64,000 nucleotides of DNA from Amaurobius ferox (taxonomy: Eukaryota; Arthropoda; Arachnida; Araneae; Amaurobiidae): assembly GCA_951213105.1 (NCBI GenBank), contig OX578138.1, forward strand, positions 63,835,040 to 63,899,039, read 5' to 3'. The notes below the pieces were generated by a model. It saw only the letters and a list, made by a program, of their open reading frames with translations, had not been told where the DNA came from and made no database searches. Both the position numbers and the translations under genes were made by a program. Positions 1 to 12,098 of this stretch are shown piece after piece. The first letter of the stretch is position 1. Every line of letters starts with the position of its first letter.

Positions 1-555
1 GGACCGAATTTCACAAAATTTGGTACGTAAGTCACTTGTGGGCGAGTCTGGTGCTGATTAGTTTTGGGTACGATTCGGGATAAAAAAAAACCGCATATTT
101 TTGCGAAATGACCCGCAAAAGCTTGTATCCACTCTAACTAAAAAACTAATGGACCGAATTTCACAAAATTCGGCAGATGAGTCATTTGTGGGTTACGCTG
201 GTGCTGATTAGATTTTGGTATGATTCGGAAAAAAATAACCTGCATTTTTTTGCAAAATGGCCTGCAAAAATCGTCCAAATCTAAACTAAAGAACTACGTA
301 TGCTCAAATATATCCATTAAATGCTTGTTTAATACGTAATTTTTAGCGAAGAAAAGAATAAGACCAACCCCATTACATTAGGACTAGCCGTTCTCGAGAT
401 ATTTTAGTTTTTCGTATTTTCTCTACCCACCTTTGAAAATAAGTCCGGTTACCGAATGAGAACGAAAATTGAATTAAAAGTGAAATAAATTTAATTAAAA
501 TAAAGAGAACGTGGATATAAGTCTGCAGGGAAAGTCATGTGCTGCCCACATCAGA
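1..555 (-). repeat. Family C copy, cut by the window edge
   Basis: Contains GGACCGAATTTCACAAAATT twice and ends CTGCAGGGAAAGTCATGTGC...CATCAGA, the complement of the family 5' end. Confidence 0.7.
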
Positions 556-559
556 TTCT

Positions 560-860
560 TTCTTCATTGTTATAGGATAGAATACAGAACATAGGAAGAT
601 AAAAATAAATGGAAAGGTAAAATAATTTTGTATACATATTCTTTATTGTTTCAGTTCTACTTTGGATTGCGCTAATAATTTATTTTTACAAAGTTGACAG
701 TTTAAATAAATATTTTAGGCCTTCCACCATAGAAATGCATACAATACACTGCTACTTATTTTATCCCAGGGCCACCTGAATTGTTGTCTCAAGCGATATT
801 GGTGTTTTCTTGATATGAAGTTTTAACTCCTTACTTTTACCTCCATGGTTCAAGCTTTTA
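560..860 (+). repeat. Family E copy, partial
   Basis: GAATACAGAACATAGGAAGA to CTTTTACCTCCATGG, matching 8430-8700 and the complement of 56530-56810. Confidence 0.65.
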
Positions 861-1256
861 TTCTGCCATTATTGATTAGCTTCTTCAGCCTTTACTCAAC
901 CAGGGCTTAACTGTATCCCGCATTGACGTAGAAAAAAGAAACCGTGTGGCGCCCATAAAGGAATTGTATTTTAACATTAACAGAATTTTAAGGAACAATA
1001 GATGTGATAACATAGAAATGACATAAATGAGAATGGCTGATTGTTAAATTAAAATTGTCAAAAAAAAAGTTATATGAATTCAATGGTAATCATTCTTATA
1101 TATGTCATTTCTATTTTATTACTTCTATTTTTCTTTAAAATTATGTTTATGTCCTAATACAATTCTTCTCTTCGCCCCACTGTTTTATTTTCAGCATATA
1201 AGGATCCAGGCCGATGGACCCGAAATTGTTCCGCCTGAATAACATTTTATAAAATA

Positions 1257-2242
1257 AGAAAGACCAATCATGCACAAAGCATTAATTATGAAACACTTTC
1301 CAACTCAAATGCAATTTTATTTAAACATCTCTAAAATGCATTCAGCTCTGACATATTTTAAATTATCACAGTACTACAATAATTTATTATATTTAAAAAC
1401 TTAAAACTGTATCTAAAAAAATGAACTTTATTCAAATGACGTCTTCGAAATGTAAATCGTCTGGCTCTCTATGTAAAAGTAGTGAATATTTCATTCATAT
1501 CACTTATATTCCAGACTCCAGAGTTACATAATTTTGAGTGAAAAAATTCAGCAATTCTTTTACAACTCATCTTACAATCACGTGTTTACATTCTGCATCG
1601 ATTAAAATTAGGCTTCGTTGTAGAAATAATCTAAGTCTGATGAACATTTAAACAAAAAATATTGTAATTGCGTTGACACAGAATATACATTCACAGAAAA
1701 TACGCAAAAGTAAAGCGGTTTTAGGAGGGATGCAAACTAAATATAAATTTAAAAGAACTTTAAAATTCATGATTTTGACACTGGGAAAAAAGATGGATAC
1801 CATATTTTATTTTGAAGTGGATCACGCGATCTCTTCATATTATATGGGTGTAATTATTATTTTAATTTTTATCTAAATAAAAAACTACCGAATGTATTTT
1901 TCTAAAAAAAAAATTATATATTTTATGGGATAATTTGAATATTTCCTAAAATTTTCGAAGCAATTTTTAAATTTTAACTATGCTTAAAAAATGTTTAAAA
2001 AATTAGATCCCATAGGGTTTAGTGTATTTCATTATTTCATTTCTTCAAATCAGGTTCAATCCAAAACTAATTGGGTGATATTATTCATTTACATTTCCAT
2101 ACATTCCGCAGACTCTGTCGCAACAACATACTAAAATTTCATTTTGATAAAGTCATTTTACGGCAGTTATCATGCGAACGGACAGACAGACAGACAGATA
2201 GAGTGAAGTCATAAACACTTTTCAATTATGTTGCAAAGTGTT
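1257..2242 (-). repeat. Family A copy (with GTCT-type microsatellite and terminal hairpin)
   Basis: Starts AAGAAAGACCAATCATGC and ends with the hairpin AACACTTTTCAATTATGTTGCAAAGTGTT. Non-coding. Confidence 0.75.
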
Positions 2243-2819
2243 AATAAAACTCAACTTTTGTAATATCAAAAAAAAAAAATTTAACTCTATCCAAAATCTG
2301 ATTATATATACTTATAGGGCTTTCAAAGAGCTCTAAATTATTTTCATTGTTTATGATTTACCACTCTTAGTTTTTACGATAAGTGCATTACAAAGTTGAA
2401 AAATGTAAAATTTTCATACTTCTTCAATTTGGCAAAACAATACTCAAAATGTATGAACTTTTTTTAAAAAAATATAAATATAAATTTAGAAACTGAAATG
2501 TCTCCTATATATTTTTATCGCTTACTATTTATATTTATCTTTTATAGTTTCGAAGCTATTTCAAGTGAAAGAATGAAAAATGAAAAATAAAACTTGTTCG
2601 AACGCATACTTTTCTAAAGTATTTTTGGAAAAATTAGAACTATATTCAAAATCCAATTATATACATTCATAGGGCTTCAAAGGGCTACAAATCCTTGCTT
2701 TTTGTCCAAAGGTAGCTTATTTAGTTTTTTGAGAAATAAGCGTTACAAACGTCGAAAAACGGAAAGTTTTCAATTTTCTTCAACTTGACTAAACGATTAC
2801 TCGAAAAATATAAAAGCTT

Positions 2820-3260
2820 TCCTTAATAGTAAATGTAGATTTTAATATTAAATTTTCAAAATTAGTTTATTTTTCAATAATTTAAATTTAAAAAACTTTG
2901 TTTGTTTTTCGATCATATAGATTTTTAAAAAAAGTTTATTTGCAATAATTTAAATTTCAAAAATTTTTGTTTGTTTTTTTCCAATAATTGCAATTTAAAA
3001 AATCTTTGTTTACTTTCCCCAATTTGAATGTTTTACATCCTTTGTTAATTTTTCTATAAGCAGAGCTTTTAAAAATTATTTACTTTTCTGTAATTTAAAT
3101 TTTGAAACTTCCCTTTACTTACCTTTATATTTCAAAAGAGATTGTTTACTTTTGAATATCTAAATTTAAAAATTAGCTACTTATTTTCAGTAATTTAAAT
3201 TTATAAAACCTTGTTTACATTTCAAGCCTTTGTTTACATTGCAAACCTCTATTATGATGA
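2820..3260. repeat. AT-rich imperfect tandem repeat
   Basis: Units on TTCAATAATTTAAATTTAAAAA and CTTTGTTTGTTTTTC recur about every 55 bp. Confidence 0.55.
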
Positions 3261-3929
3261 AAATAGCCTTCTTGAACCATAAAAATAACGTGCGTATTTG
3301 ACAGTTCCGGTAGAAGTTCGCAAAATTGTGATTTATAAGAGGCTTTTTTTGTCACCATATCAAATATCTGCTATTCCATATTGACGAGCGCATAATAAGC
3401 ACGAAACCGGTCCATGGAGGCTGTTATCTGCAATGGAAGCTTATTCCAAACTTTGCAGAAGTTTACAGAATTCCCTATATCTCTCTTCAGCCATATTAGC
3501 TTTACCACCAGTTTAGGTGTGAGCATATTTTACAAAATTTATTAAAGCTTTCCAACATAGTTGTAACGTGTTTATGACTTTGGTCATTCTGTCGGTCCCT
3601 CCGTTCGCACGATAACAGCAGTAAAAATGACTTTATCGAAATGAAATTTTAGTATGTTGTTGAGAAGGTCTGTGGGATGTCTGGGAATGAAAATGAATAA
3701 TATCATCCAATTAGTTTTGGATTTAACCTGGGTTGAAAAAATGAAATACATGAAAGCTGTGGGACTTAATTTTTCAAACATTTTTAAGCAAAGTTAAAAT
3801 TCACAAATTGCTTCAGAAATTTTAGTAAATATTCAAATTGTCACATAAAATATGTAAAAAAATGTTCAGCAAAGTGTGATGGGTAGTTTTATAAATAAAA
3901 ATTAAAATAATTACACCCATGATATATGG

Positions 3930-3990
3930 GTCCGGCCGTCCAAATGGTTGCTCATATCCTTTGGATGAGTCGGACGGTCTGGGTCTTCAA
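3930..3990 (+). mobile_element. Solo 3' hairpin insertion, 61 bp
   Basis: GTCCGGCCGTCC... to ...GGACGGTCTGGGTCTTCAA. Outer stem GGCCGTCC/GGACGGTC, inner stem GCTC/GAGT. The target copy CCCATGATATATGG precedes (3916-3929) and follows (3991-4004) it; the second copy also serves the chimeric SINE. Confidence 0.82.
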
Positions 3991-4004
3991 CCCATGATAT
4001 ATGG

Positions 4005-4394
4005 AGCCAACGGCCCTACCGTGCTGAAAACACCGGTTCTCGTTAGATCACCGAAGTCAAGCAGCATCGGGCGCGGTTAGTACTTGGGTGGGTGACCACC
4101 TGGGAACACCGCGTGCTGTTGGCACATTTCGGGCGCGGTAGCCCGGTAGTTTGCGCGCTGGATTTGCACGCTGCCACAACTGCCGCCGTGTTCATGCGGA
4201 GTACGATCTCGTTAAACATGTGGTTCCGTAAGTCCCTCCGAGAGGTTGGTTGTAAGGGAAGGAGGGTACGGTCCCTGTGGATGCCTCCCCCACTGAGTTC
4301 CGGTCTAAAGTGGGTGGCACTTCCCGGCCGTCCAAACGGTTACCTTACACCTTTCTGGTAGGTCGGACGGTCTGGGTCTCAACAACAACAACAA
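4005..4394 (+). mobile_element. Chimeric SINE: 5S rRNA head, tRNA remnant, shared body, LINE-type hairpin tail
   Basis: 4006-4123 is a near-complete 5S rRNA sequence (GCCAACGGCC... to ...GTGCTGTTGGC), keeping the internal promoter region with AAGCAGCATCGGGC and GGTGGGTGACCACCTGGGAA. Then 4129-4170 resembles the A-box half of the tRNA-like head in the SINE at 35638-35925, but the B box is missing. The body (4171-4320) matches that SINE and 26175-26478. The hairpin CCGTCC/GGACGG and a (CAA)n tail end it. Target copies CCCATGATATATG lie at 3991-4004 and 4395-4407. It sits inside a family A copy. Confidence 0.88.
4006..4123 (+). rRNA. 5S rRNA-like sequence forming the SINE head
   Basis: About 118 bases collinear with animal 5S rRNA, complementary ends GCCAACGGC/GCTGTTGGC. 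Because it is fused to a SINE body and lies between target duplications, it is a retroposed promoter module and not a normal 5S gene. Whether it is still transcribed by polymerase III is unknown. Confidence 0.85.
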
Positions 4395-5824
4395 CCCATG
4401 ATATATGAAGAGATCACGTGACACATTGTAAAATAAAATAAGGCCTTCATTTTCAGTTGTAACCGAAGATGTTTAAAGATCTTTTAAATTTATATTTAGT
4501 GTTGCATCCGTCATAAACCGCTTTATTTTTGCGTATAATATCTGTATATTTAAATTCTGTACCAACGCAATTACAATATTTTTTACTTTGAATGATCACT
4601 GAACTTTGAATATCCCTACAACGAAGCCTAATTTTAATACTATTATATAGCATGCAGAATGTAAGCAAATCAAGCTATTGTAGCATGAGTTACATAAGAA
4701 TTGCTGCACTTTTTAAGCAAAATTATTTAGCTCTGGAGTTTGGAATGTAAGTGATATGAATTAAATACTCATGGATTTTACATAGAGAGGCAGACGATTT
4801 ATATTTAGATGATGTCATTTGAATAAAGTTCACTTGTTTGTCAACTATAGCATTGACTTTTTCGATGAAATTTCAAGTTTTCAAGTACAATAAATTACTA
4901 TAGTACTGTAATTATTTTAAAAATATCATCGCTGAATGCAGCACATTTCAGAGACGTTTAAATAAAATTGCATTTCAGTTCGAAAATGTTTCATAATGAA
5001 TGCTTTATGCATCATTGATCTTTCTTGTATGTAACAAACTAATTGGACACATTTTTAGTTCAAAATAATTCAATATTTTGTTTTATTTCTGAAACGGACT
5101 TCTAAACTATTTTTTCAGTTTAGTGGCAACTTATAAATATTTGCATCCAAACGTGCATTTAAATCTTTATATTTAACTGACAGTGTGTTTGATTAGCTAA
5201 ATTGCTTTACAGATTAAAAATTCCAATTATGAATTCAAAGTAAGTAATATTTTTTAACCTAGATTTTAACTTATAATAGCTGTACCGTACTAGCTGTACT
5301 AGCTTCAAAACACCACACTCTAATATATTTTAATGTTCAATATTTATTGATATAACTTACTGCCCAATCTCTGTATACAGTGGGTCGCCATTCGCCTTTT
5401 TCAAACATTAATATTCCATGACACGTAATAGATAGATAGTTCTATTTGTATCACGAACGTTATCAGAATGAAGGTTTAGCGCTTTCACTTTTAATATTCC
5501 CAGTGATATGCGGATTAATCACAATACGACCCTCTCATGAAACATATTTCATATGCTTATTTACACCAAATTAACTTCAGATCAAATAATATATAATGTG
5601 TTATGCAGGAAACATTACAGTAATTACGACAAGAACTTGCTCATAAAATGCTCGTAATCACCTCTTTAAAAGCGCAATGTGAGTATGTCAGAGCGCCAAA
5701 TGCAATCCCAAGGGCTGAAAAAACTCATTCATTCGACCATGCTGAATCCATTTTTCAAATGAACTCTTGTACATATCTGGAGAAATAGCCTCTAAAAGTT
5801 TGGATGTTTTTTTGTTTTGTTTTT

Positions 5825-7225
5825 AACACTGTACAACATAGTTGAAAAGCGTTTATGACTTTGTTCATGCTGTCTGTCTGTCTGTCCGTTCGCACGATAT
5901 TTATCAAAATGACTTTATCAAAATGAAATTTCAGTATGTTATTCAGACTGTCTGTGGGACATATGGGAATGTAAATAAATAATATCACTGCATAATATCA
6001 ATAATAAATAATATTCAAATTGTTCCATAAAATATATAAAAAAAATTCACCGAAATATATTCAGTAGTTTTTTAAATAAAAATTAAAAGAATAATTACAC
6101 CTCTTATATGAAACGATCACGTGACCATGATATGAAAAGATCACATGACCCACTTCAAAATGATATATGGCATCCATCTTGTTTCAAAATCATGATTTTT
6201 TAAGTTCTTTTTAATTCATATTTAGTGTTGTATCAGTCCTAAAACCGCTTTATTTTTGCTTAAATTCTGTGCATCTACATACTGAAACAACGCAATTACA
6301 ATATATTTGAGTTTAAATGATTATCAAACTTTGATTATTTCTACAACGAAGCCTAATTTTCACTTATGGAAAATGTAAACACCAAAAGATGTAGAATGAG
6401 TTGTATAAGAATTGCCGCATTTCTTTAACGCAAAATTATTTAGCTCATGCAGTATACAATATAGTTGATATGAATGAAACATTTATTGATTTTACTCAGA
6501 GAACCAGACGATTTTTTCGAAGAAGTTTTAATCATAGAGTTAAATTACTTCTACCTCCTGTGGTTTTAAGTTTTTAAATAAAATAAATTATCATAGTATT
6601 GTGATGAACGAAAGGAATAGAAAAATGTTTATAAATGAAATGCTGTTTTTATATAGTGTGCATCTATATTCTGAAACAACGCAATTACAATATATATGAG
6701 TTTAAATGATCATCAAACTCTGATTAATTCTTCAACGAACCATAATTTTCACTTACAGAGAATGTAAACACATCAAGCTGTAAGATGAGTTGTATAAGAA
6801 TTGCTGAATGAAACATTCATTGATTTTACATAGAGAAGCAGACGATTTTATAGCAGATTTTTCCTATGACGGTTTAAGCTCAGAGTTAAATTACTTTTAC
6901 CTCCATAATTTTAAGTTTTTAAGTAAAATAAATTATTGTAGTATTGTGATGAATGAAAGGAATAGAATAAAACTGCATGAATGAAATACTTACTTTTTTT
7001 TCATAGAGAGCCAGGCGATTTATATTTCAATGACGTCATTTCAATAAAATTCTGTTTTTTCGATGAAGTTTTACGTTTTCAAATATAATATATTATTGTA
7101 GTACTGTGATAATTTTTAAAATATTACCGCTGAATGTATCGCATTTTAGAGATGTTTAAATAAAATTGCATTACAGTTGGAAAGTGTTTTATAATCAATC
7201 CTTTATGCATGATTGATCTTTCTTG
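5825..7225 (+). repeat. Family A copy
   Basis: AACACTGTACAACATAGTTG hairpin, CTGTCTGTCTGTC tract, end GATTGATCTTTCTTG. Contains an internally duplicated segment (6650-6990). Confidence 0.75.
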
Positions 7226-7231
7226 TTGTGG

Positions 7232-8705
7232 TTATAACATAAAGTTAGAAAAAAGGAGATAAAACCCCTATGGATTAAATGCTTGAAAATAGCATAATGC
7301 TTTGAGAATTATATCTACAAGTCGCTAGTATTAGTAAAGTAGCTGGTATTGTTAGTTGACACAACAGAAAAGCGTAGTATTTAGTATAGATATATTACTT
7401 TCCTTATATACGATAATGTATAAGGAAAGTATTGTGACGGGGTCGAAAATTCGAATTCGAGTTTTCGACGGGAGAGCACGTTTCAAGCATCCCTGATCAC
7501 GAATCGAACATTTTTAAAGTGATGTCTGTATGTATGTGTGTGTGTGTGTGTGTGTGTCTGAAAGTGCGTGTGTGTGTGTGTGTGTGTGTGTCAGTGAGTC
7601 TGTGGAGACAACTGACGAACGAATGGACCGATTCGAGCGAAATTTGGTACAAAAATTACAATCCGTAAACACTGGAAGTCTATTGTTTTTATAAGCAATC
7701 GAATGTTCAGAACCCCCTAAATTTTCGAGTGAAATTTTGAAAAAATCATCAAAAAGTCAAACCCTCTAATAAAGTTACGCAAATATACACTTCTTATGTA
7801 AATGTTCATTAGAAAACAATTGACATAAATTTTAGAACGTTAACATGAACCGTTCTCGAGATATTGCACATTTTTCAAAAAAAATAATCAAAAAATCATT
7901 TAAAATAAAAATAAAAAATTTTCCCATTGAGAAACATGTTCACTTTTCATATGTAATACCATGCGATAAATTGGATGACATCATTCTCGTGGATCTACCT
8001 CGTTCCATTCATGGAAAAAGGTACTTTGAGTAATACTTTTGTATTTGAATGCCAATAGACATTTATCTGCTGTAAGAATAACTTATTTTTCCTTCCATAA
8101 CGCTTGGCGAGATTTTGGTGACGAAATTGGTGGAATGTCGCCAACTTAGCGACTTTTTAAATGTTGCGAAATTAACGAAAAACTCGCCAAATGGATAAAA
8201 ATGACGCTAAATCAATGAAAATGACGACTCACTGACAAAAATTCAATATCTTGGAAAGAATATAAGTATCTACTATAAGAATAACCTATTTTCTTTTACC
8301 GTAAAAGTAGTAAATTTATTGCATTATATAAGGAAAGTCATGTGCTTCCCACATCAGATTTTTTTTTTATTATTTTTAAATTAAAGGTTCCCTTATTATG
8401 AGTATAATTAACCAGTATTTTTTCGTAGTTGTAGAATAGAGTACAGAATATAGGAAGATAAAAATAAATTGAAAAGTAAAACAGTTTTAAAAGTAAAACA
8501 GCTGTCTACTTTGCATTGCGATAATTTCATTTTTCAAAATTGACTGTTTAATAAATATTTTAGGCCTTTCGCCATTGAAATGCATACAATGCAGGACTAC
8601 TTATCGTATCCCATCGTCACCTAGATTATTGTCTCAAACAATATTGACGTTTTCTTAATATGAGGTTTTAACTCCTTACTTATACCTCCATGGGTTATAA
8701 TGCTG
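7232..8705 (+). repeat. Family E copy split by family B
   Basis: AGTTAGAAAAAAGGAGATAA (7242) through GTTGACACAACAG, then family B, then AAAGGTTCCCTTATTATGAG to CTCCATGGG. The uninterrupted order is seen at 56527-57030 on the other strand. Confidence 0.7.
7397..8358 (-). repeat. Family B copy inside family E
   Basis: Terminal palindrome ACTTTCCTTATATACG...GTATAAGGAAAGT at 7397-7432, TG microsatellite 7528-7592, other end TCTGATGTGGGAAGCACATG (complement, 8336-8358). Short frames in it are not genes. Confidence 0.75.
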
Positions 8706-8891
8706 GACAGGATAGAAGGCGTTGCCACAACACAATGCAATTGCATGGTCATGAGGCTTTAATGCCAGAATATATAAAATGAAATGCTCATGGAGTTAGA
8801 AATGATGCCACCTTCATGATTCAGCTGAATAGGAAAGTTAACATTAAGAGCTCGTCCCAAATAAAATATTCAGAATATGAATATATAAAAA

Positions 8892-9697
8892 TCTGAACAA
8901 GACTTTCCCTGCAAACATAAATTCATATTTTCTTTATTTCTTTAATAATTCATTAGATTGAGTTTAATTGCACCAAATAACACTAAATTTGCATTTTTAA
9001 TTCCATTTTTATTTTTATTTGGTAAATGGACATTTTTCCGATAGCGACGCAACAAAAATGCACGAAATCTCAAATATCTTGAGAACGGTTAGTCCTAAAG
9101 TATAACGGAGTGTGTTATATTCTTTTCCTCGTCAAAAATTTCGTGTAAAATAAGAATTTAATTGATACATTTCAGCATACGTAGTCATTTGATTTTTAGA
9201 TTTTGGCGATTTTTACGGACCATTTCGTAAATAAAGGTAGGTTGTTCTTTTCCGAATCGTACCAAAATCTAATCAGCAGCAGAATATTCCACAAGTAACT
9301 TATCTACCAAATTTTGCGAAATTTTGTCAATTAGTATTTTAGCTAGAGTGGATACATGAAATTTTTGCGGGCCATTTAAAAAAAAGGCGGGTTCTCCTTT
9401 TCTGAATCGTACCAAATTCTAATCAGCACCATACTTTCTAATCAGCACCAGGGTGACATCCAAGTGACTTACCTACCAAATTTTATGAAATTCGGTCCAT
9501 TAATTTTTGAGTTAGAGTGGTTACATACATTGCACAGACACACAGACAGACAGACAGACACACAAACGCCACGCTAAAAATAGTTTTTTCGTATTCTAGA
9601 GGTCTCGAAACATGTAGATCCGTCGAAAACTCGAGTTGCAATTTTCGACATGATTCCAATACTTTCCCCATACATTACCATGTATTGCAGGGAAAGT
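8892..9697 (+). repeat. Family C copy
   Basis: TCTGAACAAGACTTTCCCTGC start; end palindrome ACTTTCCCCATACATTACCATGTATTGCAGGGAAAGT (9661-9697). CAGA microsatellite near 9537-9560. Confidence 0.75.
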
Positions 9698-9703
9698 AAA
9701 AAA

Positions 9704-10608
9704 TCTAATGTATGCAGCACATGACTTTCCTTATATAATGCTATGAATTTACTACTTTTACAGTAAAAAAATAGGTTATTCTTGTAGTAGATACTTATAT
9801 TCTTTCCAGCATATTGGATTTTTGTCAATTAGTCGTCATTTTCATTGATTTAGCGCCATTTTTATCCATTTGGCGAGATTTTCGTTAATTTTGCAACATT
9901 TAAAAAAGTCGCTAAGTTGGCGACATTCTGCCAAAATCTCGCCAAGCGTTATAGACTGAGAAATAAGTTATTCTTATAGCAGATAAATGACTATTGGCGT
10001 TCAAATGCAAAAGTATTATTCAAAGTATATTTTCTCATGAATGGAAAGTGTTAGATCCACTAGAATGATGTCACCTAATTTATCGCATGATATTACATAT
10101 GAAAAGTAAACATGTTTCTCAACAGTTAATATTTGTTTTTAATTAATGGGATTTTTTGATAAATTTATTTGAAAAATGTGCAATATCTCGAGAACTGTTC
10201 ATGCTAGCTTTTTAAAGTTTATCTCAATCGTTTTCTAAGGGAAAATGACATAGGAAATGTCTATTTGCGTAATTTTTTTAAAGGTTTTGATTATTTATGA
10301 TTTTTTCAAAATTTCACTCGAAAATTTAGGGGCGTTCTGAACAATTGACTGTGTGTAAAAACAATAGGTTTCCAGTATTCATGGATTGTAATTTTTGTAC
10401 CAAATTTCATTTGAATCGCTCTATTCGTTTGTGAGATATCATCTCCACACACACACACACACACACAGACATCACCCCAAAAATGCTCGATTCGTGATCA
10501 GGAATGCTTGAAACGTGTTCTCCCGTCGAAAACTCGAATTCGTGTTTTCGACCCCGTCACAATATTTTCCTTATACATTATACTATGTACGTATATAATA
10601 AGGAAAGT
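9704..10608 (+). repeat. Family B copy directly abutting family C
   Basis: TCTAATGTATGCAGCACATG start, AC microsatellite near 10450, palindromic end with TAAGGAAAGT. Confidence 0.75.
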
Positions 10609-10700
10609 AATAATGGCGTTAGAGAGACTTGCTTCCTGCTTAATCTTCAAATCTCCGTTTTAAACAATGCAATTTATTCAAACTTCTTTTTTTATAAATA

Positions 10701-12096
10701 CACTCACGGACAATGAAAGTTGCGCACCAAGAAGAAAACATGGTACAATCGCTAAATGATGTAAATAGCTAGAGAGCGGGCTGGTAGGCAAATGATCCCA
10801 GTCTGGTGTGACTGCGCATGACCGTGCACCCTTGAGTGGCGCTGCAAGCATGAGCCAGCGGTCTTATAAACCGGTGTGTAATCTACGCCCCATCAATACG
10901 AGAAGCTTCGGCAGACGCAAGCATGAGTACGGAGTGAAAAGAATGGTGGATAGGCACCAGAAACGTCGATATACGCAACTGACGGGCTTCGAAAGAGGTC
11001 TGATCATCCGGCTGAAACCCGCAGGGTGGTCAGCGCACCGGATTGCCCGCCATGTGTATCGTTCAGACTATAACGTCCGACAGTGTTGGGCGCACTGGTC
11101 ACGGACACCACCCAGAAACAGAGGACTGGCTCTGGATGAACCAGGCATACCACGAGTAGAGAGAATCGAATGGTCATGACGCAGACACGTATAGAGCCCA
11201 CGGCGACCCGATCCGCGATATAGGCACACGTAACAGCTCCTGTGTGCCCACGAACCATATCTAGACACCTGAAGGAAGCGAATCTATGATCTCAGCGTTC
11301 CTTACGTGTGCTGCCGTTAACACGGGAACATCGACGGTGGTGCCGGGCCAGGGCAACTTGGAGCTCCACTGATTGGCGATATGTGGTGTTTAGCAATGAG
11401 TGCCGCTTCGTTTTAGGGACTGATGATCAGCGTGTCCGGGTGTGGAGGTCCGCTGCACAACGCCACAATCCCAACCCCGTTATCGAGCGCCACACCAGCC
11501 CTACTGCAGGCATCATGGGCTGGGGAGCCATAGCTTACGACTGCCGATCCGCTCTAGTAGTGGTAACTGGAACATTGACTGGCCAGCGGTACGTGGATGA
11601 GATTCTAGAGCCCCATGTGCTCCCATTCGTTGCTGGGATTCAATGTGTGCAATTCCAGCGGGATAATATCCGGCCGCACACGGCTCGGGTCGCCCAGGCT
11701 TACCTGAGTCATGTCCACATACTCCATGGCCTACCCGCTCCCCAGACCTATCCCCTATCGAGCATGTATGGGACCAGTAGAAACGCCAGTTGCCTCGTTG
11801 CCAAAATCTTCAGGATTTGGAACGTAACGTCCAACAGGTGTGGACTCGTCTGCCGCAGGATAACATCAAGCGTCTGTTCGACACCATGCCGGACCGTATT
11901 GCTGCTTGTATCGCAGCACGAGGCGGTGTAACGCGCTATTGAGGATGACCGGACTGTGTACCACAGCTCCCTCTGTACGTGTCCTGCTGCGCTGTTTTTG
12001 TGATCATGTATATCATTCATCTGTATCCTTCCATGTAAAATTTCAGGCCCATCCTACGCTTTCTTCTTGGTGCGCAACTTTCATTGTCCGTGAGTG
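10701..12096 (+). mobile_element. Tc1-like transposon, inactive
   Basis: 37 bp terminal inverted repeats CACTCACGGACAATGAAAGT... (10701-10737 and 12060-12096), TA on both sides. 1396 bp, normal size for Tc1. Contains a broken transposase. Confidence 0.92.
10808..11938 (+). pseudogene. Tc1-like transposase, broken
   Basis: N-terminal helix-turn-helix-like part at 10808-11179 (LTGFERGLIIRLKPAGWSAHRIA), catalytic part from 11308. The first catalytic Asp region reads VVFSNECRF, so Asp appears changed to Asn. The second, QRDNIRPHTA, is kept. The third, SPIEHVWD, is in another frame near 11740-11790 and followed by a stop. At least two frameshifts. The encoded enzyme would cut and paste DNA at TA. 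Confidence 0.85.
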
Positions 12097-12098
12097 TA

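Larger units (their letters stand above)
3545..5025 (+). repeat. Family A copy carrying the SINE cluster
   Basis: Hairpin end near 3547, interrupted at 3930-4407 by a solo hairpin and the 5S chimera, ending CATTGATCTTTCTTG. Confidence 0.75.

Noticed and set aside
4006..4123. Independent 5S rRNA gene
   Set aside because: It is fused to a SINE body and flanked by target duplications, so it is a retroposed head and not a gene of a 5S cluster.
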